From Davidsoniella eucalypti (taxonomy: Eukaryota; Ascomycota; Sordariomycetes; Microascales; Ceratocystidaceae), in contig RMBW01000047.1 of the NCBI GenBank assembly GCA_004009845.1, positions 124,001 through 188,000 on the forward strand: a stretch of DNA of 64,000 nt. Reading direction: 5' to 3'. Under the pieces are notes generated by a model. It had not been told where the DNA came from. It made no database searches and saw only the letters and a list, made by a program, of their open reading frames with translations. Made by a program: the position numbers and the translations under genes. Below, in pieces: positions 1 through 9,149 of this stretch (its first letter is position 1; each line of letters begins with the position of its first letter).

Positions 1-732
1 AGTTCGTCAGCAGCTGTAGAGTCTTGCTGAAGCCATCTGTCGAGCCGCAATCCAAGATGATCTCGGGTCCACCCTCGTACTGAAAGTTTGGGTGTAGCAC
101 TTCGCGTGTGAACTGGCGCAAGAAGGAGCTTAATGCGGGATATCCCTCGGCAGTGCCATACTGAAGAGCCGACGCCAGATCGATCTTGAACTTGGGATTT
201 TTCTGATCCGAGCTCTTGGGCACAACGATGTGGGCAGCCGGCTGCGTGCTAGGTGGTAGCGGAGCCGAAGAAGATCCGTTGGAGACCGGGGTCCAGCGCG
301 CGGGATCGGCAGCTTGTGCCTCTAGAGTGTCAAAAGGGAAAAAGCTAGCATGGGGCAAGCCTTTTGAGTGGGTTCACAGGATGTTGTTAACCGGTCTGCA
401 TTTTATCAAGTTGGCAGTCAACCTACCAAATCAGGTCTACTACTAACGGCAGACGAACGGGGAAAAAACTGCTTACCACCGGCCAGATTGCCAATTCCGG
501 GAATCTGGAAGTACTTATAGTACGCCTTGAGTTGAGATGCAATGCGGTTGAAGGTCACTTCAGAAAAGTGATGTGAAAGATTGCGCGGCGCTGGCAGCTT
601 CGTCTTGGTGCAGGTGCTTTGTTGAACAAAAGCAGCAGAGGGTTCAGAGGGACCAGAGGGTTGAGTCTTGGGTTGAGAGCTTGGCGGAGCTGGCGCCCAA
701 GAAAATGATCGGTTACGTGTAAAGATGTTCAT
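1..732 (-). CDS. Class I/II aminotransferase (Aro8-like), N-terminal part, cut by window edge
   Basis: PLP-dependent aminotransferase of the fungal aromatic / alpha-aminoadipate type, probably moving amino groups between aromatic amino acids and 2-oxo acids. Two exons are visible: 732-477, starting MNIFTRNRSF, and 321 to the edge. The 155-bp intron (322-476) has donor GTAAGC and acceptor CTCTAG, and the splice keeps the frame. Exon 2 reads L-Q-Y-G-T-A-E-G-Y-P-A-L, a block typical of this family's N-terminal substrate region, followed by PEIILDCGSTDGF, which leads into the cofactor domain. The catalytic lysine lies outside the window. About 190 residues are present of a usual 450-550. It is transcribed divergently from the gene at 2113. 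Family assignment is firm; the exact substrate is inference. Confidence 0.85.
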
Positions 733-2112
733 GGTTACCGAGAAAAAGGCTTCCTTGCAAGTGCAGGAGAGTTGTCGAGGGAAGAGAAAAAGAAAAAAAA
801 GGAGGAAGAAAAGACTCTCTTGTTTAGGCCAGAAACAAAGACTAACACACGGACCGGACGGGTTGATATTGATGGCCCAGGGGGGGCGACGAAAGTTGAT
901 TGATAATCCAACATTTCCTATGACTGATAAGTCAACCACCACCAAGCTAGCAACACGGACAAAAAAGCTCTTCGAGAAAAGGCTCGGAAGCCTATTAGAA
1001 GCAGCGCTAGACTTTTACAGGCCAAAAGCCAATTGCTGAATGGGAAGGGATAACCTGAGCCGTTCCATCCACGTCACTCGCAACGGCTTTTGGGGGCGTT
1101 CATAGGGTTCCGTTATCGCCAAAAAGCTATTTGCTGGCACCAGCAAATGTGCGCGGATGCATCGAGGCGAGCAACAGACGCGGCACGCCGCCTCATCACG
1201 CATATAGCGTACATTTCTACTTACAGATACAGACAATATCTACACTATCTACCCCTCTCTTCTCCATCTATTCTCCATCTCGACGCCGTAGGACTGCGCT
1301 TTAGATAGGCCTGCTTCTTTCTGCGTCGCAGTCTTGTGCTTTTGCAATGTACATTGGATATATGTATTAGTCGTCTCATAATTACAATACAGATATAACC
1401 AAGATCGGGCTGCTTTCAAGGCCTTTATTGTACTCTGTTTTGGCCCAAATCCTCGAATCCTCCATCGCTCCTCTTCGTAGCCTAGCCCAAACCCTAGTGT
1501 ACTTGAAACACATCCTCGGGTTGATTTTTATTAGTTGTAACTTCCTGATCGGGCAACTGGCCTTGCTTCACGCCGTTAATGATCCGGAGTTTACCCAACA
1601 CAGACAGGTAGGGGGATTCGAGTTCGAGAACTATTAGTTATATTAGTAGTACAGTAGTATCGCATCACATCACGATCAAAACAACCGAAGAATCGTAACA
1701 TCACCATCGCCAGATCTCCCTGTATTTTTTTCTCTTTTTCTTGCGCCAATTGCGTATGTCTCTCATGTTCCTTTCTTAAACTTTAATCTTTAATTCTTAT
1801 AACCCTGTTCGTTTTATTCGTTTGCTCCAATATCTTCTTTGCTACCCCTGGCTTCGTTATTTCTTCTAGGGGCCATAATTTCCACATTAACAACAATAAC
1901 CCGTTCCTTGGAAATGCTATAGTGGTTGGAATATACACCGCCGAACGTTTGCGACTCACATCACAGGCTTGACCAGATTTGCCATTGCCTCGAGCGAACC
2001 CCTCAAACCCCTCGTCCCTAGCCAATCGCTTGACATCGTTCATCCACGACAACTCCTCATAACAATCTAATCCCCCGTCTGTCTGCACAGAAGCAATGCT
2101 GCTCTTCTTCTG
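733..2112. promoter_or_regulatory. Divergent intergenic region between the aminotransferase and the 958-aa gene
   Basis: About 1.4 kb without a supported gene. Pyrimidine-rich stretches around 1235-1290 and 1720-1800 look like fungal transcription-start or 5'-leader sequence for the plus-strand gene. Open frames here are short and lack splice or codon support. No TATA box or named factor site can be assigned with confidence. Confidence 0.4.
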
Positions 2113-4989
2113 ATGGAAAATCCTTGGAGCAGTCCATGGGCCGACCCGGCCTCGAGAACGCCATCGCCGTCAAGAGCTTCTATCACCTCTCCCACTATCC
2201 GAGACCGTGATCTTGTGTCACAGCCCTCAATCTTCCGGGCTACACCGAATACGCTTGATCTGAGCGCTGCCTCGCCGTGGTCGGCCAGCAACGACGGCTT
2301 CGACGATGGCTTCGGCGATTGGGCTAGTCCCAGCGATCCAGACGGTGCCTTTGATGCAAGTTTTGCGAGTTTCCAACAAGATGTCTTGGGGGCCCGTCGC
2401 TCTAGTGGCGCCGACTTCACCATAAGCGGCCTTGATGAAAAGACACCCTCTATCACTGTTGTGCCGTCCCCATCAGAACATCTGCAGCTGCAAAAGCCCG
2501 TTGATATCACTGATATACAGATAGACAACGATGACCACAAGCTTTCTACCAATAATACCCTCGATGTGGCCCTGGATCCCTGGGCTGGCGCCTCGGAACC
2601 TACGTATAGCGACTGTGGCGACGATGAAGCTATGCCAAAGTTTAGCGAGGGCAAAGCTTTATTAGAGTATGCAAGGGGCAACAATACAGAGTCTCCCGCC
2701 ACATCAATTGAGTCGCTACATGTCAAGCCCGCTGAATGTCAACAGTCTCTACCTCTAACGAATCAAGTGCAACCACCAACACAATCGCCAAGCCCGCACT
2801 ACGATACATCTGTCCCTCAAACGCCTATCGATACGCCGTCTGACGAGCCGAAGCCCACCGAGTCATCATCATCACCAACCCTACCAGATACCACCCCTAA
2901 CTTGCATCGGAACCCGCAGCTTCCCCGTAATGATGGCGACGAGCCACTAAAGCCCTCTAAAAATAGAGCATCTGCTTCTTCATCTGAGCAGTCTTCGCGT
3001 GTACAGTCGCTGGTCGATATGTACGACGGCATTGCCCGCAAGGCATCACAACCTGTACTACGCTCAGTTTCTCATAGCGAGAGCGCATCTCTTGCTTCAT
3101 CCAAGGACCAAGCTCTCGAACCAGCTATCGACGAAGTAGCCATGTCTACAGCCAAATCTTCTATTATCCAAGAAGCTGTCATCCAAGAAGAGAACATACA
3201 CGATACCACTATAGACGAACCAGCAACTCCTAAGAGCCTTGTACCGAGCGACGAGCCTCTAGAAGAATCTCAAATCCATGATAGAGAAAATGATGCAGCA
3301 GAAAACGACAAGAACGCCATCCACGATACGATTCCGCTATTCTCAGAGAAGCCAAAGGACTCTATTTCACATCAGGATTTCCCAGCTTCTCCAGAACCTA
3401 CTGTTCTATCTATGCCGGTCCTTCCGAAAGCTGTTGACATGGCTGATATTGCTCGACTTTACGAAGGTCTGTGCGACCCTCCTGCCTCAACACGAGAAAC
3501 TCTTCCTGATACCATCTACGACTCATTCGTTACTACCTCTGAACGACGTACTTGGTTAAGAGTGTCTAGACACGGCTCACTTCGCCGGCATAAATTTGTC
3601 GATGATGACAATTACCGGCCTGTAAAATGGACCAATTCCGAGATTCAAGGTGACACTATCAAGATCGTACGTCGGTGGATGCAAGAAGGAAGCTCTATCA
3701 GTAGAGTAATGGGAGGCATTAACGGCGCCAGTGGAGGCATGACCAAAGTACCCACCAAGATGTTTAGTTGGAACGACACCTCAACAAGCGATCCTGTTGA
3801 TATGAGTGCCTTGACGGAGCGGCTACAGATGAAGAAGTACGAGATTGAACAACAGCGCACCCGCCCCATACCTGTGCCTGTATTCAGAGGCTTCCATGCA
3901 CCCTCGGCATCTATCGACTCTATCGCACCTGTTACTCCAGCCAAAGAACGGACTATATCGTTTCCATCTCCTATCGCACCACCAGATTCTGCTGTTGTCG
4001 CTGCATCCCCAATAGCACCTCCCCGGCTAGCCAACATAGATACATCTTCATCCGGCACATCTTCACCGAAGACGCTTCCTTCGCCGGTCAAGGGGGAACT
4101 TCCTTTAAGTGAAGATTCACCGACGGTCGAAACAACAATCGACGTTGCTGAAGACGACGATGACGAGTGGGGTGAGATGGTCTCGTCACCAACTATCGCC
4201 ACCCCACCAGCTATCCGTCATGGCCACAGCGTCAGCATGGATGCATCACTCTTTACTCTTCCGCTCTCGTTTGAGATACCGCCGACGTACCCAACTCTGA
4301 AATCCCCCATACACTCAGTTCCAGTATCCATTGCCTCATCACCACGAACGCCATCCTTTCCTAGCTCTCCCGGCTCTGCATTCCCGTTCTCGTCACCACG
4401 TGCTCGTAACCATATATCGTCAGTTTCCCTGTCATTGCACTTGCCCTCAAACCACGGGCCCGCGAAACCATATACGCGCTCGCCGCTATCTACTGAGGCT
4501 ATATCACTTCCCTCCAGTGAAGAATTATCGCCCCAGAAGATACAGTCACCTAAAGACTCAGGAAAGAAACTGCCAGCGCCCCTACCTGAATTTTCGTTTC
4601 CTGCCGCTCCAGCATCGCCTGTCATAGCGACTACTCCTACCACTTCTCACATGCCTACGTCACCTGCCACAAGCTCACCACTAAGGCATAGCTTTAGCCC
4701 TGATTCTATAGTAGTCACTCCACCAAAAGCGAAGCTGGCTTCTTCGGCACTATCACCTTCATCTACTATTACTTCATCTGCAAAATCGCCCATGTCCAGT
4801 GGTGCCACGACTCCAACCTCTGTGGCATCTCCGCCAAAGCCAACAGTGACTTCTGACCTTCCTGCGGCTAATATATTTCGTGCTAAATCTGTGTCAGACG
4901 TGGCCGTGAATGGTCTCAGTGTTTCTGAGAAGGCAATGGCCGAGAAGATTATCAATGATCTTCCAGATCTCATGTTCATGTTCCGATAA
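2113..4989 (+). CDS. Long disordered fungal protein with gamma-adaptin-ear-like motifs, candidate AP-1/GGA accessory factor
   Basis: A single 958-residue frame with no intron, starting MENPWSSPWA. Most of it is Ser/Pro/Thr-rich and predicted disordered. A more conserved block at about residues 445-555 contains DIARLYEGL, RRTWLRVSRHGSLRRH, IVRRWMQEG and FSWND; similar blocks occur in fungal proteins often mislabelled glucan 4-alpha-glucosidase. Two short motifs fit the gamma-ear/GAE consensus aromatic-G-[PDE]-[aromatic/L/M]: FGDW near residue 66 in an acidic context, and WGEM near residue 683 after a DDDDE run. Such motifs recruit AP-1 or GGA accessory proteins, so a role in clathrin-dependent sorting is plausible. 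That role is inference; the open reading frame itself is clear. No enzymatic domain is seen. Confidence 0.75.
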   Translation: MENPWSSPWADPASRTPSPSRASITSPTIRDRDLVSQPSIFRATPNTLDLSAASPWSASNDGFDDGFGDWASPSDPDGAFDASFASFQQDVLGARRSSGADFTISGLDEKTPSITVVPSPSEHLQLQKPVDITDIQIDNDDHKLSTNNTLDVALDPWAGASEPTYSDCGDDEAMPKFSEGKALLEYARGNNTESPATSIESLHVKPAECQQSLPLTNQVQPPTQSPSPHYDTSVPQTPIDTPSDEPKPTESSSSPTLPDTTPNLHRNPQLPRNDGDEPLKPSKNRASASSSEQSSRVQSLVDMYDGIARKASQPVLRSVSHSESASLASSKDQALEPAIDEVAMSTAKSSIIQEAVIQEENIHDTTIDEPATPKSLVPSDEPLEESQIHDRENDAAENDKNAIHDTIPLFSEKPKDSISHQDFPASPEPTVLSMPVLPKAVDMADIARLYEGLCDPPASTRETLPDTIYDSFVTTSERRTWLRVSRHGSLRRHKFVDDDNYRPVKWTNSEIQGDTIKIVRRWMQEGSSISRVMGGINGASGGMTKVPTKMFSWNDTSTSDPVDMSALTERLQMKKYEIEQQRTRPIPVPVFRGFHAPSASIDSIAPVTPAKERTISFPSPIAPPDSAVVAASPIAPPRLANIDTSSSGTSSPKTLPSPVKGELPLSEDSPTVETTIDVAEDDDDEWGEMVSSPTIATPPAIRHGHSVSMDASLFTLPLSFEIPPTYPTLKSPIHSVPVSIASSPRTPSFPSSPGSAFPFSSPRARNHISSVSLSLHLPSNHGPAKPYTRSPLSTEAISLPSSEELSPQKIQSPKDSGKKLPAPLPEFSFPAAPASPVIATTPTTSHMPTSPATSSPLRHSFSPDSIVVTPPKAKLASSALSPSSTITSSAKSPMSSGATTPTSVASPPKPTVTSDLPAANIFRAKSVSDVAVNGLSVSEKAMAEKIINDLPDLMFMFR

Positions 4990-5504
4990 GCTATGACGAA
5001 GATTTAAAAGAAATCTCATAATCTACTATAAATACCAATATCGATCTACCATATAATAATCTTTCATATAAACCTAATCTACCATATAATATACCCTTTT
5101 TGGACTTAAAGTTTGCGCATTTTTGTTAGATATGTCTGGTGTAACATGATATAAGCGATACCTAGTTGAAAGTTTGTTTTCAAAGCAAACATAATAGTAG
5201 CGTCATGACAATGTTTGTCTCAAGGTGTAATCAATGCCAAGCCTGTAGCAATAAACCTAATTTTTAGGTTTTATTTTTGGGGATTGTTATTAGAAAGTCG
5301 AGGCTAGCTAAATACAGAGCATATGTACACAACTGACATACAAATACAATGTAAACATAAAGAAATACATACGGAATTACTTATTTGAAGCATAATGACT
5401 AATTAATATAAAGGCATATTTGAAGTTCTAAGCTAACAAGGAATAAAAAGAAGGAAATCAAGATACGAGCCTTCACTTCTAAAAGAAAACACCTTCCACA
5501 GATA
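4990..5504. other. AT-rich intergenic sequence, 3' flank of the 958-aa gene
   Basis: Holds the 3' end of the upstream gene and AT-rich sequence with short repeats (a phrase ending CTACCATATAAT occurs twice near 5045-5095). No gene is supported. It borders the first arm of the inverted repeat. Confidence 0.4.
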
Positions 5505-5741
5505 ACTAGTATTAGTTCAGGGCTGCTACATAGATATTAGCTCCATTTCCACCCAAATAAAACTGAATTGAAAAAAGAAAAAGAAAAAACTCAGCTACTG
5601 GCAAGACTTCAAAATCTAAGCCGTCGTCTTGCAAAATAGTCATCTGATTGGTTGTGATATCTACATAAATAATCACTACTGGATGTATCGGGAGAATCGC
5701 CCTGGTCACCAATTTATCCACTGTCGTTTTAACGGTGGCGT
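5505..5741 (-). repeat. Left arm of an inverted repeat (partner at about 11135-11360)
   Basis: The reverse complement of this stretch recurs at about 11135-11360 with only scattered differences. On the minus strand it carries a short frame, TVDKLVTRAIL...IIYVDITTNQMTILQDDG, matched in the partner by TVDKLVTRVIL...IIYVDITADQMTILQDDG. An upstream TTCTAG could be an intron acceptor. The shared boundary lies at an AGTTAT motif on the outer side and at GTTAAAACGAC on the inner side. The encoded segment is not recognised. Together the arms bracket the nuclease/kinase-like genes. Confidence 0.75.
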
Positions 5742-6031
5742 TCTAGAAACATTCAACTAACTATAATTTATAGCTCCATAAGATTAATGAATTAAAAAAA
5801 ACAAAAACCCTATAATTATCGAATACATGCACTCGCTGAACTAAGCAACTTGCTAAATAGCTCTTTCCCTGCACGTATGACCATAGTTGATCTCAACGTT
5901 GCCTAATTTCGGCCTTCATCATTTTATTTATCACCATCTTGCTTCATGCGCGTCTTGCTACAGTAAAAACCACCAACACTTGAAGCAACTTTGACCTTCT
6001 TCTATGCTTTGACTTATAGCTGCTGTGAATA

Positions 6032-7945
6032 ATGGATTTATCAAATTTATCTCGAGAGCAGATGATAGAGTTGTTACAGGTTAGTGGTTCTACAAGAGAT
6101 GCATTTTCCAACAAAATGAATTCCATAACTAAGTAATTTTAATTTATAGAAAACCCTACTCGACACGGAAGCCTCATATCAGACATTAAAACATAAAGGT
6201 TACGATGAGACCACAGAAGCCTACGACAATGTTGAAATGGTCACATTCTACCCTAATACCCGATATGCCACAGAAATTCGACGTGAGGAGAGAGTATTGG
6301 GCGAACAGGCCAACCGGGCTTTGATGGAACAGTTTCAGATCCAAGCTTCACTGGATTCTCAGCTTGAGAATATGCTAGAACCTCATGCCCAGGCTTTGCT
6401 AGGGGAAGCTTCAAATGAGTCTACCCAGTCTTCACGTGAGCTAGAAAGTATGAGTGTTGCTAGTGCTAATACCAGTCACACCGAACTATGTCTTCTGATC
6501 AACAGCGATCTGGTAGAAAAAGACGTCTTTCAAAGTCCGAGAGCCCTCCTGATTCTTATACAATGGAAAAATTACTCTTTATTGTGGAGTACAAGGCAGC
6601 TCATAAGCTCCCTGCTGCTCAGCTCCGAGAAGCTCTAGAACAGCTTTCAACTTCAGATCCATCTCTCTTTTACCACAGTATAGAAGGGGGTACAAGCAGT
6701 ATCTTGAATAACGCTGGGCCGACAAATGCTCAAGTACTTCAGTTTGTTGCTTGTACTATAACACAGGTATATCATTATATGCTCAACTCTGGCCTTCTTT
6801 ATGGATACATCACAACTGGCGAATCTTTCATTTTCTTGACTATCGACAAAAAGACACCTAGTACTGTCAATTACTATCTTTCTGTCCCTAGTGAAGATAT
6901 CTCTAGTATTCCACGTCTTGACCAAGTCAATGGCCCTATGGATACCGAGACGATTGAGGAGCAGATCGAAAGTATCAAGCAGGCGCCAATTGCTTATATC
7001 TTGACGCTGATGCTCCTATCACTTGAACAGCCAAAACTCAGCTTAGAGAATATTTAGGAACTGAGATCCCAAGTACATTCTTTACCATTTAAGAATGAAG
7101 ATGACGAGTCAGGCAAAGTAGGCTCTAGTTCAAGCTCAAGCTTAGGATCTCATCCAACTGCCCCCGAAGAAAGTGGTGATGGAGATGATAGTACAGGAGG
7201 AGGACATAGCAACAGTTTTGTGCTTCGGCCTCAAGCACTTCGTGCTTGCCCCCCCCTTTCTAGTTACTGTACACATCAATGTCTCTATGGTTTAGTCCAT
7301 GGCCTGGAGCTTGACCAAGACTGCCCAAATTACCCACTTCACCAGAAAGCAGCTGAGGATACTCAAGGCCAACGCCATCCCTTGAGTTTCTCTCAGTTCT
7401 TGAATGCTATCAAGATTCAAATGGATGATAATTTTGACAATGGCTGTGAAGATCTGAACAAACATGGTGCTGTTGGGTCCTTGGTCAAACTCACATTATA
7501 CCCATTTGGCTATACATTTGTTGGAAAAGGTATTGAGAGTGAAGATCTGTGGCTGCTTCTAAAAGAGCTTCTTGCTTATTCAAAACTCAAGAGACTCCAA
7601 GGAACTGCTATTCCTGTTTGTCTTGGAAGTGTCGTGCTGAAGATGGGAATTCCTCTGAGGCTCCATGATTATAAGCATGTTCTTTTACTTTCTTATGCTG
7701 GCGAGTCTATCACAGCGCTGTCGGAAGAAGACTACAACTACTTTAGAGAGACGGCTTCTCAAATGGCGGAATATGGTGTTGAGCATGGGGATCTTGAAGA
7801 GAGAAATATTCTACAAGATCGCAAGTCAGGGAAGCTGATGATCATTGATTTTGATATGGCAAATATTCTAGACCGGTCACAATCAAGAAAGAGACCTTTT
7901 GGTAGTATTGATACCGAGCCAGAACAGAGGTCTAAGAAGTTGTAA
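6032..7945 (+). pseudogene. Nuclease-like plus kinase-like fusion protein, copy A (one frameshift, one nonsense)
   Basis: Exon 1 (6032-6079) encodes MDLSNLSREQMIELLQ. A 70-bp intron (6080-6149, GTTAGT...TATAG) leads to a coiled-coil-like segment containing EERVLGEQANRALMEQ. The frame then shifts near 6480. The next frame (6488 on) carries LLFIVEYKAAHKL, an E-x-K block like that of PD-(D/E)xK-type nuclease-like domains in fungal proteins. After a TAG at 7055-7057 the same frame continues into a kinase-like C-terminus: YTFVGKG, IPVCLGSV, LLLSYAGESI, HGDLEERNIL and MIIDFDMA, which match the substrate-binding, catalytic HGD...N and metal-binding D motifs of RIO-like kinases in fungal repeat families. 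Copy B has CAG where copy A has TAG, so that stop is a recent C-to-T change at CpA. The frameshift is shared by both copies and could be an unrecognised intron. The function, possibly effector-like or genome-conflict related, is unknown. Confidence 0.7.
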
Positions 7946-8075
7946 GTAGACCAAGCTCATGTTTCAATGTAATTGAGTGCATAATATATAATTTGTTTTC
8001 CAAAATACATACACTACTAGAATCTTTCATGAACCTACCTTATTTCTTAGGAATCGGCTTGTAATGTCATTAAGC

Positions 8076-8515
8076 TTAATATCCAACAATCATTTGATAA
8101 CCGGGGTTGAATGCCTCTAAAAGTAGTTTATTATATTTGGTCAATGCCTCGGAATTTGAGTTGAGTATCATGATTGGACAATCATAGTAAACAGCCTTTG
8201 AAATTGCTCAGAATACTGTCTTAATGAATCATTCAAAGGAAGTCATCTTTCAACAAGCTCTGTGCTTTAGATATAGTTGTAGGACTTGCTTGATAATCAA
8301 TCTCTACTTGTGTTTCTTTGCATGTGGATTTCTAAATCCTGTAAACATCATGGCAAGGCCTCAGTCAGCAGTTACCATTGATTTTATACGTGCCTCTATT
8401 GTCTTGCGGATAGGAGAACATCGGTTTCAAGGGAGGGCCTAGAATGGATATACAATAATTGTTAAAACGTATCGAATATATGCTGTTTAGTTTAACTTAA
8501 CTTTGGCCCAAGTGA
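8076..8515 (-). pseudogene. Unrecognised convergent gene trace, copy A, with repeated TGA and TAG codons
   Basis: On the minus strand a continuous coding sense can be followed from about 8515 to a stop at 8076-8078 if in-frame TGA is read as former TGG (five times) and TAG as former CAG (twice). Legible pieces are IIVYPFQALPW, KTIEARIKSM, GLAMMFTGFRNPHAKKHK, RLIIKQVLQLYLKH, PIMILNSNSEALTKYNK and LLLEAFNPGYQMIVGY. Copy B at 34664-35100 preserves the same reading with amino-acid-level conservation, including SPILKTIETHVKPM and YRGLAVMFIRFRNPH, so it was once a real gene. I do not recognise the family. The stop pattern fits RIP. It points toward the nuclease/kinase-like gene, tail to tail. Confidence 0.5.
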
Positions 8516-8823
8516 TGGTCTATGAAGATATCAAGCTATATGCCGATATTGGATGTACTAATAGTTACACAGTTTCAAAAATCTCCGCTATTTTATATAC
8601 AGCTCGGATGGAACAAGAATCTTGCCATATTTTAAGATGGCCATGGCAGAATGTTACTGGTGACGGAAATATAAAAGTTTAGAGAATACGATAGCTATGG
8701 ATTAGAGATAGCCTAGTATATAAGATGTGCGATATCATGATTGATTGGAAGGATATATTGTCATGACTATATAAGCTTCAGTACAAATGATTCAGTCCTA
8801 GAATTCAAATGTTCTTATTTTGA

Positions 8824-9144
8824 GTAGTTATCCAAAATGACGGTGATGCCTATGAAGAATGTTATGATATATCTCTCAAGATAACTCCTATAGATGGTGA
8901 TGATAAGATTGTCGACGTCCAACTTCCTAGCTATGAGCAGTGTTGTGTAGAACTACCAAGACGGAAGCTAGTATTGAAGGGTCGGAAGATACACATCATC
9001 TTGGAGGTCACGGATAATGGCACCCCGGCCTTGACAAGCTACAAGCGTATCGTTGTCCAGGCTACTAACAAAGACTTGAAGGGCGGCAACCCTGGGGCGG
9101 GGGGTGATGCTATTGGTGAGGCTTTTTCAGCCATGTTGAACTAA
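8824..9144 (+). pseudogene. C-terminal fragment of a DUF1593-type (Sde182-like) carbohydrate-active protein
   Basis: The frame reads VVIQNDGDAYEECYDISLK, then KGRKIHIILEVTDNG, then TPALTSYKRIVVQ, and stops at 9142-9144. The closing I-L-E-V-T-D-x-G-x-P-x-L-T-x-Y-x-R block is typical of the C-terminal domain of DUF1593 / cellulose-binding Sde182-like hydrolases. Only about 100 residues remain and the catalytic N-terminal part is missing. Its first part (to 8872) is also present at the end of repeat copy B, so the repeat boundary cuts through this fragment. It lies at the centre of the inverted arrangement. Confidence 0.6.
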
Positions 9145-9149
9145 GAGTT

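Larger units (their letters stand above)
5838..8872 (+). repeat. Dispersed repeat, copy A (copy B at 32457-35458)
   Basis: About 3.0 kb that recurs in the same orientation at 32457-35458, differing by point changes and small indels (more than 90% identical by eye). It contains the spliced nuclease/kinase-like gene on plus, a degenerate gene trace on minus, and the start of a DUF1593-like fragment. Homology begins near the phrase CTAAGCAACTTGCT and ends inside the DUF1593-like frame at TATGATATATC. Copy A continues into that fragment, whereas copy B is broken there. Confidence 0.85.

Noticed and set aside
418..945. 175-codon minus-strand open frame
   Set aside because: It overlaps the aminotransferase first exon, but the true start is the internal Met at 732 and the frame runs through the intron. 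Only the spliced part is real.
2067..2726. 219-codon minus-strand frame opposite the 958-aa gene
   Set aside because: It is antisense to a clear long coding region and has no motif. It is a shadow of codon composition.
7220..7945. Separate 241-residue kinase gene starting at 7220
   Set aside because: The frame is continuous with the upstream nuclease-like part apart from one TAG that is CAG in copy B, so it is the 3' half of a fusion gene, not a separate gene.
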